A DNA stretch of 64,000 nt from an uncultured Bacteroides sp. (GCF_959029255.1 NZ_CAUFUE010000015.1:1-64000); one strand, 5' to 3'. Shown: positions 8,595-17,547, numbered from the stretch's first letter. Notes: generated from the sequence alone by a model not told the origin. Numbers and translations are program-made.

Positions 8595-9929
8595 TTAGAG
8601 CGCTCTGACGCATTCTTTGAACTGGTCGCCTCTGTCCTCATAGCTTTTGAAGAGGTCGAAGCTGGCGCAGCAAGGGCTGAGCAACACCGTTTCACCTTTT
8701 TTCGCCAACTTGTAGGCTGCTTCTACCGCATCCTTCATGCCTGTCTGCACATCTGCTACGGGCAGGCCCATGCGGTCGAAAAACTCGTGCAACTTTTCGT
8801 TGTGCAGTCCCAGGTACACCAAGGCCGAACACTTTTCACGTACAAGGTCTTCTATTTCGGTATAATCGTTGCCCTTGTCTTTACCGCCGAGTATAAGCAC
8901 AGTCTTGGTAGTCATGCTCTGCAGGGCATACCAGCAAGAGTTCACGTTTGTAGCCTTGGAATCGTTGATGAAGTGAATGCCGCGTACGGTAGCAACCTTT
9001 TCAAGACGATGCTCCACACCTTTGAAATCCGACAAAGCTTTACGGATGGCTTCTTTGCGGATACCGGCAAGATTGGCGGATATTCCGGCAGCCAGGGAGT
9101 TGTATAAGTTGTGTGTGCCACGCAGCGCCAACTCTTCCTGTTCCATGTTGAAGGCAATCGGTTCGCTGATTTCCACTTCTCCGTCTTCCACGTAAGCGAT
9201 GGCGCCATCCTCTTTCACGGCAGAGAAAGGATAGGGGTGTGCTTTCAGGCCATGCTTGGCTAGTTCCCGGCGGATGATGGGGTCGTCGTTCCAATAGATG
9301 AAAGCATCTTCAGGCGTCTGGTTTTGTGTGATGCGGAATTTGGCGTCCACATATTTCTGCATACAGTGGTCATAGCGGTCCAGATGGTCGGGAGTGATAT
9401 TCATCAATACGGCAATGTTGGCACGGAAATTATACATGTTGTCCAGTTGGAAAGAACTCAACTCGATGACATAATAATCGTGCTTCTCCGTTGCCACTTG
9501 CAGGGCGAGGCTGTTTCCTATATTTCCCGCCAGGCCTACGTTCAGTCCCGCACTCTTAAAGATGTGGTAAATGAGCGAGGTGGTGGTGGTCTTACCGTTC
9601 GACCCCGTGATACAAATCATCTTGGCGTCCGTATAGCGTCCGGCAAATTCTATCTCGGAGATGATAGGCGTACCTTTTTCTTTCAGTTTAAGAATAAGCG
9701 GAGCGTCGTTGGGGATACCGGGACTTTTCACCACTTCATCGGCATTGAGTATCATCTCTTCGGTGTGTTGCCCTTCTTCCCAAGTGATGTCATACTTGTT
9801 CAGCAGTTCCTTGTATTTGTCTTTAATGGCGGACATGTCGGAAACGAACGTGTCGAAACCTTTCACTTTGGCGAGTACGGCAGCACCTGCGCCGCTTTCG
9901 CCTGCTCCTAATACTACAATTCTACTCAT
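8595..9929 (-). CDS. murD: UDP-MurNAc-L-alanine-D-glutamate ligase
   Basis: Cytoplasmic Mur ligase that adds D-glutamate to UDP-MurNAc-L-Ala; 444 residues. The N-terminal nucleotide-sugar domain starts RIVVLGAGESGAGAAVLAK. CITGSNGKTTTTSLIYHIF (near residue 108) is the ATP loop. NITPDHLDRYD and HRLEKVATVRGIHFINDSKA follow family order, and LLSPCCASFDLFKSYEDRG near the C-terminus is the MurD signature. The downstream neighbour is ftsW. A repeat hairpin separates the gene from mraY. Confidence 0.97.
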   Translation of the reverse strand: MSRIVVLGAGESGAGAAVLAKVKGFDTFVSDMSAIKDKYKELLNKYDITWEEGQHTEEMILNADEVVKSPGIPNDAPLILKLKEKGTPIISEIEFAGRYTDAKMICITGSNGKTTTTSLIYHIFKSAGLNVGLAGNIGNSLALQVATEKHDYYVIELSSFQLDNMYNFRANIAVLMNITPDHLDRYDHCMQKYVDAKFRITQNQTPEDAFIYWNDDPIIRRELAKHGLKAHPYPFSAVKEDGAIAYVEDGEVEISEPIAFNMEQEELALRGTHNLYNSLAAGISANLAGIRKEAIRKALSDFKGVEHRLEKVATVRGIHFINDSKATNVNSCWYALQSMTTKTVLILGGKDKGNDYTEIEDLVREKCSALVYLGLHNEKLHEFFDRMGLPVADVQTGMKDAVEAAYKLAKKGETVLLSPCCASFDLFKSYEDRGDQFKECVRAL

Positions 9930-9940
9930 ACTTTATATAA

Positions 9941-10043
9941 TTAAGAATGAAGAATGACGAATGAAGATTGATGAATAATGAATTTTGTTGCGCACCATTA
10001 CGCTGCATAGCAATTCTTGATTCTTCATTCATAATTCTTCATT
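9941..10043. repeat. Intergenic GAAGAATGA-type hairpin (mraY-murD)
   Basis: Left arm near 9942-9985 (TTAAGAATGAAGAATGACG) and right arm near 10012-10043 (AATTCTTGATTCTTCATTC). The loop carries GCTGCATAGC, which recurs in the copies at 783-892 and 11327-11400. It fills the gap between mraY and murD. Confidence 0.7.
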
Positions 10044-10049
10044 TAATTG

Positions 10050-11318
10050 TTATCTGATTTTCAATGTTATAATCGTTATCGCTGCCAGCACAATCGTTAC
10101 AATCCAGAAGCGGACCGTAATCTTCGATTCATGGAACAACTGCGTCGGTTTGGTAAACACCACCTTACATCCCGGTTCTATCAAGTCCATGCTGGTTCGG
10201 AAATGATCGTGTATCGGCGTTCGCTTGAAAAGGCGTTGTTTCACCCCTTTTCGTTTGCCCGCTTTGTAGTAAACCCGTTGCAGGATGACCGACAGGTTTT
10301 CTACCAGGAATATTCCACAAAGAATAGGTATCAGCAACTCTTTGTGGATGATGATGGCGTATACTGCAATGATGCCGCCGATGGTCAGGCTGCCCGTGTC
10401 ACCCATGAATACCTGTGCCGGATAGGCGTTGTACCACAGGAAACCGATAAGGGCACCGATGAAGGCGCAGATAAAGATTACCAGTTCTTCCGAGCCGGGA
10501 ATGTACATGATGTTCAGATAACCCGCATATTCAATGTGACTGGATACGTATGCCAGTATTCCCAAGGTCAATCCGATGATGGCGGAGTTGCCTGCCGCCA
10601 TGCCATCCATACCGTCGTTCAGATTGGCGCCATTGGACACGGCAGTAACCACGAAGATGGTGATGATGACGAACAGTATCCATCCTGCGGTTTGGGCATG
10701 TTCGCCCATAAAACCTACGAGGTCGGAATAATCGAAGTTATTGCTCTTGAAGAACGGGATGGTGGTTTGCGTAGCTTTAATTTCTTTGGCTGCATGTACC
10801 ACTTCTATTTGTCCGTCTGGTTGCTGTATCTCTATGTTTTCGCGGATAACAACCTGCGGGCTCAGATAGAGCGTTAACCCTACAATCAGTCCCAAGCCTA
10901 CCTGCCCGATAATCTTGAACTTGCCGTGCAGGCCTTCCTTGTCTTTCTTGAATATCTTGATATAGTCGTCGGCAAAGCCCAGAGAACCCAGCCAAACGGT
11001 AGTAATCAGCATCAGTATCATGTAGATATTGCTCAACTTACCCAGTAGCAGGCATGGGATGAGGATGGCGAAGATAATGATGACCCCGCCCATACTCGGA
11101 ACGCCTACTTTATTCACTCCGAACGGGTCGATGCTCGCATCGCGTTGCGTTTCGGTAATTTGTTTCCGCTTCAGCAGGTTGATGAACTTGTCACCCCAGA
11201 TACTCGATATGAGCAATGCCAGGATGATTGCCATCAACGCCCGGAAGGATGTATAGCCGAACATTCCCGCTCCAGGGAAATCGTATTTATCTAACCATTG
11301 AAATAAGTAATATAACAT
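10050..11318 (-). CDS. mraY: Phospho-MurNAc-pentapeptide transferase (lipid I synthase)
   Basis: Integral membrane enzyme that transfers phospho-MurNAc-pentapeptide to undecaprenyl phosphate, giving lipid I; 422 residues. Conserved pieces include VPSMGGVIIIFAI (near 73), the aspartate-rich FADDYIKIFKKDKEGL (near 115), NLNDGMDGMAAGNSAI (near 233) and AQVFMGDTGSL (near 305). It is longer than the roughly 360 residues of the E. coli enzyme, mainly because of a hydrophilic insert around residues 160-205 between transmembrane helices. The insert appears to be a Bacteroidota trait. It lies between murE and murD. Confidence 0.96.
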   Translation of the reverse strand: MLYYLFQWLDKYDFPGAGMFGYTSFRALMAIILALLISSIWGDKFINLLKRKQITETQRDASIDPFGVNKVGVPSMGGVIIIFAILIPCLLLGKLSNIYMILMLITTVWLGSLGFADDYIKIFKKDKEGLHGKFKIIGQVGLGLIVGLTLYLSPQVVIRENIEIQQPDGQIEVVHAAKEIKATQTTIPFFKSNNFDYSDLVGFMGEHAQTAGWILFVIITIFVVTAVSNGANLNDGMDGMAAGNSAIIGLTLGILAYVSSHIEYAGYLNIMYIPGSEELVIFICAFIGALIGFLWYNAYPAQVFMGDTGSLTIGGIIAVYAIIIHKELLIPILCGIFLVENLSVILQRVYYKAGKRKGVKQRLFKRTPIHDHFRTSMDLIEPGCKVVFTKPTQLFHESKITVRFWIVTIVLAAITIITLKIR

Positions 11319-11326
11319 AGCTCTTT

Positions 11327-11400
11327 AAATGAAGAATGATGAATGAGGAATGAAGAATTACTATGCAGCCCAATTCTTCATTCTTCATTCTTAATTCATA
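11327..11400. repeat. Intergenic GAAGAATGA-type hairpin (murE-mraY)
   Basis: AAATGAAGAATGATGAATG on the left and ATTCTTCATTCTTCATTCTT on the right form a compact stem around CTATGCAG. This is the most compact of the four full copies. The right arm runs into the murE stop codon. Confidence 0.75.
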
Positions 11401-12839
11401 ATCTTTCTCAACTCCTCTTTATCGTCAAAGTGATGTTTCACTCCCTTAATCTCCTGATAGTTCTCATGTCCTTTCCCGGCAACGAGGATAACATCGCCCG
11501 GTTGTGCCAGCATGCAGGCTGTTTTGATGGCTTCCCTGCGGTCGGCAATGCTGAGTGTCTTCTGCATATCATCCTTATCCAGTCCGGCAAGCATATCATT
11601 GATGATATCCTGCGGTTCTTCAAAGCGCGGGTTGTCGGAGGTGATGATGACACGGTCGCTGGCCTTGGCGGCTTCTTTGGCCATGATGGGGCGCTTGCCT
11701 TTATCGCGGTTGCCCCCGGCGCCGACTACGGTGATCACTTTCCCTTTTCCTTCCAATACTCCATGGATGGCGTTCAATACGTTGACAAGCGCATCCGGGG
11801 TGTGGGCGTAATCTACAATGGCGGTGAAACCTTTGGGAGACCGTACGGCATCAAACCTCCCGGCCACGGGATGCAGCGTGCTGAGGGCAACAAGCACGTC
11901 CTCCTCTTTCTTACCCAGTAATACGGCAGCGCCGAATACAGCCAGCAGGTTGCTGGCATTGAACTTGCCGATGAAGCTTACCGCCAATTCGTGGTTATTG
12001 AAGTCGAGCAGCATGCCTTCAAAATGGGACTCCAATACTTTTCCTTTGAAGTCGCTGAGGCTTCTCAACGAATAGGTATAGACTTTGGAACGCGTGTTCT
12101 GGGTCATTACCAGCCCGTTTTTGTCATCCAGGTTTGTCAGGCTGAACGCATTCTTGGGCATGTCGTCGAAGAACTTCTTTTTGGCTTTGAGATAATTCTC
12201 AACGGTTTTATGATAATCCAGGTGGTCGCGTGTCAGGTTGGTGAAGATGCCACCGGCAAATTTCAATCCACTGATACGCTTCTGCGCGATGGAGTGGGAG
12301 CTTACTTCCATAAATGCATATTTGCAACCGGAATCAGCCATTTCTCCCAGCAGGCGGTTCAGGGTGATGGGGTCGGGGGTGGTGTGCTCCGTGGGTATAG
12401 GCTGGTCGTCGATGTAATTGCATACGGTGGAAATCAGCCCTACTTTATATCCGAAGTAGCGGAACGTATTATATAATAAGGTGGCGATGGTGGTTTTACC
12501 GTTTGTCCCGGTTACACCTACCAACTCCATTTTAGAAGTAGGGTCACCATAGAAGAGAGTCGCTACTTTGCCTACCGCGTCTTCGCTATCTTTCACTTGA
12601 ATATAAGTGATACCCTCTTTAGGCTCCTCCGGTATATCTTCACATAGCACGGCAACAGCGCCTTTCTCTATGGCTGCGGGGATGTAGGCGTGCCCATCGG
12701 TTTGAGTACCGCGCATAGCCATAAACAAGTGCCCCGTTTCTACCAGGCGGGAGTCGATGTTCACTCCGGTTATCTCCGTATCCGTACTTCCGATAATCTG
12801 CACCGGCTGTATCGTCTTTAGTAATTCGTTTAATTTCAT
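11391..12839 (-). CDS. murE: UDP-MurNAc-tripeptide synthetase (meso-diaminopimelate adding)
   Basis: Cytoplasmic Mur ligase that adds the third residue of the peptide stem; 482 residues. GVTGTNGKTTIATLLYNTF (near residue 108) is the ATP loop. The C-terminal domain holds DNPRFEEP (near 407). DNPR is the motif that selects meso-diaminopimelate, so a DAP-type wall is predicted. Order and spacing between ftsI and mraY are standard. No murF follows, so the next ligase must be encoded elsewhere. Confidence 0.97.
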   Translation of the reverse strand: MKLNELLKTIQPVQIIGSTDTEITGVNIDSRLVETGHLFMAMRGTQTDGHAYIPAAIEKGAVAVLCEDIPEEPKEGITYIQVKDSEDAVGKVATLFYGDPTSKMELVGVTGTNGKTTIATLLYNTFRYFGYKVGLISTVCNYIDDQPIPTEHTTPDPITLNRLLGEMADSGCKYAFMEVSSHSIAQKRISGLKFAGGIFTNLTRDHLDYHKTVENYLKAKKKFFDDMPKNAFSLTNLDDKNGLVMTQNTRSKVYTYSLRSLSDFKGKVLESHFEGMLLDFNNHELAVSFIGKFNASNLLAVFGAAVLLGKKEEDVLVALSTLHPVAGRFDAVRSPKGFTAIVDYAHTPDALVNVLNAIHGVLEGKGKVITVVGAGGNRDKGKRPIMAKEAAKASDRVIITSDNPRFEEPQDIINDMLAGLDKDDMQKTLSIADRREAIKTACMLAQPGDVILVAGKGHENYQEIKGVKHHFDDKEELRKIMN

Positions 12840-12845
12840 ACCCTT

Positions 12846-12890
12846 TTATTAGTTGATAATTGACAATTGATGGTTGGCAATTATCCGTTG
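12846..12890. repeat. AT-rich intergenic repeat (AATTGACAATTGATGG type)
   Basis: TTGATAATTGACAATTGATG followed by TTGGCAATTATCC forms degenerate repeats with internal complementarity upstream of murE. It resembles the other short hairpins at gene borders in this cluster but has a different sequence. Confidence 0.45.
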
Positions 12891-12948
12891 ATTACTTAAT
12901 TTCCTTATACCTTATTATATATAATATATTGCATGGTACTCACCATTC

Positions 12949-15075
12949 TCAACGATGCATTGTCAATAGTATGGTTTGCCCTTTTACAATCCGGCTTCCG
13001 CCTGCTATCGACTGGCTCCTGACTCGTCCCACACCGTTCAGTCTCACCTTCAATCCTTTGCTTTCCAGTAGATAGACGGCATCTTTTGCACCCATTCCTA
13101 TCACGCTGGGCACCGTACCCGGGTCTTTTCCCCGGCTTTGCAATATCACTGCCGATGGGGAGGCTTGCACATGCCCCCACAATTCTTTTCCCTTCTCTTT
13201 GTTGAGTTGGTGTTGGGTGGGGATATTCAGTGAGTTCAGCGTATACAACGCTTCGTTAAGGTCTCCCGACTTCACGGCAGGTATCACGTTGGTGGTGCTG
13301 TCTATGGCGCTACGGATATCAAACCGCAGGTTCTTGGCATACACCCTTTCGGCAATCTTTCCAAATACACTACCTGCCATCAGGCCGCCCGATGCGGGAA
13401 GTCCCGGTTTCTGTATGGAAACGATGCAACTGTACTTGGGCGCTTCCGCCGGGAAGTATCCGCAGAAACTGACGAGATAGTTCACCCGCCCTGATTTGTA
13501 GCCGGAAGCTCCTTTGGAAATCTGTGCCGTCCCTGTCTTACCTGCTACCGCAAACTGCTTGCTTCCGGCAGGTTTTGCAAGCCCTTCGGAAACTACTTTA
13601 TGCAGTATCTCGCGGATTTGCGTCAAGGTGCGGTCGGAGCATATCTTCGCATTGATGACTTCAGTGGGGAATTCCTTTATCACCTCGCCATCTTTTACGG
13701 CAGCTTTTACAAACTTAGGGCGTACCATGGTGCCGTTGTTGGCAATGGCATTGTAGAAAGTAAGAATATTCAGCGGCGGAACTTGCGTTTCGTAGCCGAT
13801 ACTCATCCATGGTAAAGTGGTCTTGGCGAAATAGCGCTCTTTAGGCCCACGGATATTAGGCTTGCCCTCACCGGCTATTTGCAAGTGGAGTGGCTGGTCA
13901 ATGCTCATGCGCTTCAACCCATCTACATATTTTTGCGGATTGTCCTTATAATACTTGTCGATGAGATAGGAAACGCCGACATTGGAAGATACTTCCAGGA
14001 TGCGTGTCACGTTGATTTTCCCATATCCGCCCCTGTACCAGTTGTGGTCTTTCATCTTGCTGCCATACATGTTCATGATACCGTTACCCGTATCTACTTC
14101 CGTATCGGGAGTGATTTTACCATCTTCCAACGCCACCATGATAGAAGCTGTCTTGAAAGTGGAACCCGGCTCCAACATGTCGCTGATGGCATTATTGCGC
14201 ATTTCGTAATAGTTGCCGTCCCCCGCTTTCATCATGTTGACAATGGCTTTTACCTCTCCCGTCTGTACTTCCATGAGTACGGCCACCCCTACATTGGCGT
14301 TGATTTCCTTCAACTTGTCCACGAGGGCTTTTTCGCAGATATCCTGCATATCTACATCAATTGTGGAGATGATGTCGCAACCATCTACAGGAGGTATATC
14401 GACAATATTCAGGTATTTGTTCATCACTTTCTGGCGATGAGTGATACCGTCTCGGCCTTTCAGCAAGGTGTCAAAAGCTAACTCTATACCATTCTTGGCG
14501 CCCTGTGCGGTGTCAGCATAGAGGTCACCTAGCGTACGGGCGGCCAAGGAACCGAAAGGTTTCTTGCGCTGGTTGTATGCCAGTTCGTGGAACCCACCCT
14601 TGTACTTGTTCAGGTTGAATACCGGCAGGCGTTTAGCTTCTTTATATTGAATATAAGAGATTCGCTTGGGATAAATCAGATAGTTGCGGCTTCCCTTCTT
14701 GCGACCTTTCAGCAGGTGGCTCTTAAACTCGGCGGCGCTTTTATCAGGGAATATCTTGTGCAGACCTTCGCATATCTCTCCAAGATGGTTAATGAGCATG
14801 GTGTCTTTTTGTTCGCCACCCGCCTTGAAGTCCATATATATGCGATATTCAGGCAACGAACTTGCCATCAGCTTGCCGTCGGCTGAAAGGATGTTGCCAC
14901 GGTTGGGCTTTACGGTTACATTCTCTTTCACGAAACGATCGGCCACGTCTTGCCAGTATTGTCGTTCGGCGAACATGATAACAGCGCCTTTCACGATAAT
15001 GGCTATCCCCGCCAGCCCCATTATGAGGACGACGAAGAAGTAACGGGTCATTATATTTTTCTTATTTACTGCCAA
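12949..15075 (-). CDS. ftsI: Septal peptidoglycan transpeptidase FtsI (PBP3-like, PASTA tail)
   Basis: Class B penicillin-binding protein of 708 residues with one N-terminal membrane helix (about residues 10-32). It cross-links septal peptidoglycan together with FtsW. The acylated serine lies in PGSTFK (S305, K308). SSNVGVSY gives the SxN motif, and AGKTGTAQ gives KTG (K513). The last 60 or so residues (TVPSVIGMGAKDAVYLLESKG onward in pieces) form one PASTA domain. A PASTA tail is common in Bacteroidota FtsI and absent from the E. coli enzyme. A TCGTAAA-rich leader repeat lies just upstream. Confidence 0.95.
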   Translation of the reverse strand: MAVNKKNIMTRYFFVVLIMGLAGIAIIVKGAVIMFAERQYWQDVADRFVKENVTVKPNRGNILSADGKLMASSLPEYRIYMDFKAGGEQKDTMLINHLGEICEGLHKIFPDKSAAEFKSHLLKGRKKGSRNYLIYPKRISYIQYKEAKRLPVFNLNKYKGGFHELAYNQRKKPFGSLAARTLGDLYADTAQGAKNGIELAFDTLLKGRDGITHRQKVMNKYLNIVDIPPVDGCDIISTIDVDMQDICEKALVDKLKEINANVGVAVLMEVQTGEVKAIVNMMKAGDGNYYEMRNNAISDMLEPGSTFKTASIMVALEDGKITPDTEVDTGNGIMNMYGSKMKDHNWYRGGYGKINVTRILEVSSNVGVSYLIDKYYKDNPQKYVDGLKRMSIDQPLHLQIAGEGKPNIRGPKERYFAKTTLPWMSIGYETQVPPLNILTFYNAIANNGTMVRPKFVKAAVKDGEVIKEFPTEVINAKICSDRTLTQIREILHKVVSEGLAKPAGSKQFAVAGKTGTAQISKGASGYKSGRVNYLVSFCGYFPAEAPKYSCIVSIQKPGLPASGGLMAGSVFGKIAERVYAKNLRFDIRSAIDSTTNVIPAVKSGDLNEALYTLNSLNIPTQHQLNKEKGKELWGHVQASPSAVILQSRGKDPGTVPSVIGMGAKDAVYLLESKGLKVRLNGVGRVRSQSIAGGSRIVKGQTILLTMHR

Positions 15076-15082
15076 TTCTATT

Positions 15083-15121
15083 TACGATTTAACGATTTAC
15101 GATTTACGATTTACGATTGAA
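15083..15121 (-). repeat. TCGTAAA tandem leader repeat before ftsI
   Basis: On the minus strand AATCGTAAA recurs four times in tandem within about 40 nt, ending just before the ftsI start region. Its upstream edge (AGTAATTTCAATCGTAAA) is the same as that of the copy before dgt, 35 kb away. Confidence 0.65.
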
Positions 15122-15159
15122 ATTACTTTAATTCTCAATTATCCACTTTCACTTCTCTA

Positions 15160-15519
15160 TTATTTTAATAAGTAGGGCGGATTGGTAGAAGTCTGTAAAT
15201 CACTCTCCTTGGTTGCGATATACTCTTCGATGCGCGACTGCCGGCTCCGCTCCATCAGTTCCGAACTGCGTGTCAATGCGTCGTATTTAATGTCGATGAG
15301 TTCTTTTTTGAGCTTATCTATCTCTATCATCTGTTGCTGTGCCGCGTAGCGGTTGTGGATATAGAAAAGGATAAGCAACATTATGAGCACAAGCAATTTG
15401 GTCTGGCGGCGGAAAAAGTCCGTAGCCAGAATGTCACCTCCAATGATGTTTTTCAGCGAAGCATGCTTCTTCACCTTTTCGGTTTTCTTTTCTTCCTGTT
15501 TATAATTCGTTTCACTCAT
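15160..15519 (-). CDS. ftsL: FtsL-like division protein
   Basis: A small bitopic protein of 119 residues. About 35 charged residues precede a single membrane helix (LLVLIMLLILFYIHNRYA, about residues 42-59). A predicted coiled coil of heptad-like Lys/Glu/Leu/Ile follows. This matches FtsL, which pairs with FtsB and FtsQ at the septum. Sequence alone is weak, so the call rests on topology and on its place between rsmH and ftsI. Confidence 0.85.
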   Translation of the reverse strand: MSETNYKQEEKKTEKVKKHASLKNIIGGDILATDFFRRQTKLLVLIMLLILFYIHNRYAAQQQMIEIDKLKKELIDIKYDALTRSSELMERSRQSRIEEYIATKESDLQTSTNPPYLLK

Positions 15520-15521
15520 CG

Positions 15522-15590
15522 TCCTGTCACTTTATAACATTACTGTTTTTGCTACCTTTATCGCCCTGTCACTTTACCGCTTTATCCACT
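15522..15590. repeat. CCCTGTCACTTTA-type border repeats (rsmH-ftsL)
   Basis: CCTGTCACTTTATAACATTA is followed by CCCTGTCACTTTACCGCTTT about 40 bp later. Related units (TTGTCACTTCATC, CCCGTCACTCTC, CCCTATCACTTTC) lie at 16540-16590 at the mraZ end. They overlap the 3' ends of rsmH and mraZ. Confidence 0.5.
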
Positions 15591-16510
15591 TCCGCTTCTT
15601 CTACTTTCTCCGCAATTCTCAGTTTTGCACTCCTTGAACGCGGATTGCGCTCTATCTCCGCTTCGTCCGGCACAATCACCTTGTTGTTTATCAACCGGAA
15701 AGGCGTTTGCACGTTCCCGAAGAAGTCTTTTTCCATTTTGCCTTCTACGTTGCCGGTCTTCATGATGTTCTTCACCATCCGGTCCTCCAGTGAATGATAA
15801 GTGATTACAACCAGCCGCCCGCCCGGCTTCAACGCTTCCGTAGCCGCGTATAACATTTCTTTCAACGCTTCCATCTCCTGATTGACCTCTATGCGCAATG
15901 CCTGGAATACCTTGGCAAGCTCTTTTTTCTCCCGTTCCCGGCCGAAAAGGGGCTTGATGATTTCCAGGAATTCACCGATGGTGGTAATCTTTTGTACGGA
16001 ACGTGCCTTTACAATAACTGCTGCTAATTTCCGGCTGTTTTTCAATTCTCCATATAAGTAGAACAGGTTTGCCAACCGTTCTTCGTCATACGTATTTACC
16101 ACATCGGCTGCGGTGATTCCGGCACGCTTGTTCATGCGCATGTCCAGTGCACCGTCGAAGCGGAAAGAAAATCCCCGCTCGCTGTCGTCGAAGTGGTGGG
16201 AAGATACACCCAGGTCTGCAAGTATGGCATCTACCTTATCTATATTGTGATAGCGCAGGAAGTTGTGCAGATAGCGGAAGTTACTGCGCACAAAGGTAAA
16301 GTGCGGGTCGTTTACGATATTCCGTTCCGCATCCTCATCCTGGTCAAATCCCAGTAATCTTCCTCCGTCACCCAGTCTCGACAATATCTCGCGGGAATGG
16401 CCTGCCCCTCCGAATGTAACGTCTACATACGTTCCGTCCGGGCGGATATTCATCCCGTCGACACTCGGTAGCAGCAGTACCGGAATATGGTATGTCAATT
16501 CTTCCTTCAT
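15569..16510 (-). CDS. rsmH: 16S rRNA (cytosine(1402)-N(4))-methyltransferase
   Basis: SAM-dependent methyltransferase (MraW) acting on C1402 of 16S rRNA; 313 residues. The opening YHIPVLLLPSVDGMNIRPDG, the SAM loop DVTFGGAGHSREIL (near residue 30), ILADLGVSSHHFDD (near 97) and the C-terminal VVITYHSLEDRMVKNI (near 233) are all family marks. Length is normal. It is the second gene of the dcw run, directly after mraZ, with a short spacer. Confidence 0.97.
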   Translation of the reverse strand: MKEELTYHIPVLLLPSVDGMNIRPDGTYVDVTFGGAGHSREILSRLGDGGRLLGFDQDEDAERNIVNDPHFTFVRSNFRYLHNFLRYHNIDKVDAILADLGVSSHHFDDSERGFSFRFDGALDMRMNKRAGITAADVVNTYDEERLANLFYLYGELKNSRKLAAVIVKARSVQKITTIGEFLEIIKPLFGREREKKELAKVFQALRIEVNQEMEALKEMLYAATEALKPGGRLVVITYHSLEDRMVKNIMKTGNVEGKMEKDFFGNVQTPFRLINNKVIVPDEAEIERNPRSRSAKLRIAEKVEEAEVDKAVK

Positions 16511-16566
16511 CTTCGTTTTTCTAAAATCGCTTTATTACCTTATCATCTTGTCACTTCATCATCCCG

Positions 16567-17064
16567 TCACTCTCTAGCCCTATCACTTTCCTCTACTTCT
16601 TTGATGTTTTCGCAATCTACATCTCCCAGAATGTCCTGCAAAGCTTCACTGAATTCTTCTGGCGGCATGAAAGGCTGTTCGGCCCGTTCTTTCGCCCAGA
16701 TTTCAATGGTGTTGTCCACGCCGATAAAACGAACATCGCTCTGTATTCCTGCCATTTGTAAGTAACGTTTAGGCAAAAGGATACGTCCATTCCCATCGGG
16801 AACCATGATTTCCGCGTCACTTACGAATTGCCGGAAGATTTGTTGATGTTTAGCGTTCCACTTGTTCAGCCGCTGCCGAAGTTGGTTTTGCGTTGCGAAC
16901 CAGATACTTTCCGGGTAGAGAACCAGACAGTCCTGGAATACGTCTTTGCGCAATACGAGCTTCTCCTCGGAGGCGGCTTGCAGCTGCTTCCGGAAGACGG
17001 CAGGGATGAAGACGCGTCCCTTTGCATCTGTCTTTGCTTCGATATTGCCTAAAAAACGTATCAT
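16567..17064 (-). CDS. mraZ: Transcriptional regulator MraZ
   Basis: AbrB-like DNA-binding protein that heads and represses the dcw operon in bacteria where it has been studied; 165 residues from the chosen start. Two copies of the swapped-hairpin motif are visible: DAKGRVFIPAVFRKQ near residue 15 and DGNGRILLPKRYLQ near residue 91. The frame extends 19 codons further upstream, but that extension would start inside the pair of TGGGG operator boxes and lacks family similarity. The ATG at 17064, preceded by AAGGTGAAA, is therefore preferred. Confidence 0.94.
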   Translation of the reverse strand: MIRFLGNIEAKTDAKGRVFIPAVFRKQLQAASEEKLVLRKDVFQDCLVLYPESIWFATQNQLRQRLNKWNAKHQQIFRQFVSDAEIMVPDGNGRILLPKRYLQMAGIQSDVRFIGVDNTIEIWAKERAEQPFMPPEEFSEALQDILGDVDCENIKEVEESDRARE

Positions 17065-17105
17065 TTTCACCTTATTATAATAAGCGACGGTAAAAATACA
17101 CATTT

Positions 17106-17120
17106 CCCCACAATTCCCCA
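17106..17120 (-). promoter_or_regulatory. Putative MraZ operator
   Basis: On the minus strand, TGGGG-AATTG-TGGGG gives two boxes spaced exactly 10 bp apart, ending 42 bp before the mraZ start codon. MraZ of E. coli and Mycoplasma is known to bind TGGGN repeats with 5-bp spacers at this place. The match is by eye; binding is inferred. Confidence 0.7.
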
Positions 17121-17547
17121 CATCTTTTAGTTAAAACTTTATATAGAAGTTTTCAACATCTTGTTAATTACTGAAGTTTCGCATGTATGCACGAAGTCGC
17201 TGGGTGACAATCAGTCTGATGCAGCATGAAACAAGATAGGATTGAGGAGACTTCCTTCACCGACCCACCCCATCTCATCTATATACCGAAGTATCATTAA
17301 AAGGCTTTTAATGATACCTCGGTCGTTTGGTCAGCCAAGCTCACCTTTACAAGTTTCCCGGCTCTCTGTATGACCGACTATCTTTGGGCTGCGGAACTTG
17401 AATTAATTACTTGAATTCTGTTGAAAATGAACATGCTGCCGAAACGCTTTATCCGTCCCGTTTTCGTGCAATTCAGCTTTTGAATAATATGGGAAAAAGG
17501 TGATAAAGATTAATCGGCTTGTCCTTTTATTTTATGGATGTTGTGGA
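17121..17547. other. Gene-free region between mraZ and the PUL regulator
   Basis: About 425 bp with no credible ORF. It contains the strong hairpin 17286-17322 and a downstream stretch with loosely complementary GGTCGTTTGGTCA and TGACCGAC segments. It separates the division cluster from the PUL. A structured non-coding RNA is possible but not shown. Confidence 0.6.
17286..17322. terminator. Strong hairpin, possible bidirectional terminator
   Basis: CCGA-A-GTATCATTAAAAG, a single G, then CTTTTAATGATAC-C-TCGG. The two arms pair over 17 bp with one internal mismatch and almost no loop. No long U tract follows on either strand. It may stop leftward transcripts of the hybrid sensor gene before they reach mraZ, or it may be part of a structured RNA. 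Confidence 0.55.

Noticed and set aside
10047..10877. 276-codon plus-strand ORF opposite mraY
   Set aside because: Antisense shadow of mraY with atypical composition.
16567..17121. Longer MraZ start at 17121
   Set aside because: The extra 19 residues lie across the TGGGG operator boxes and do not resemble MraZ; the ATG at 17064 gives the family's usual N-terminus.
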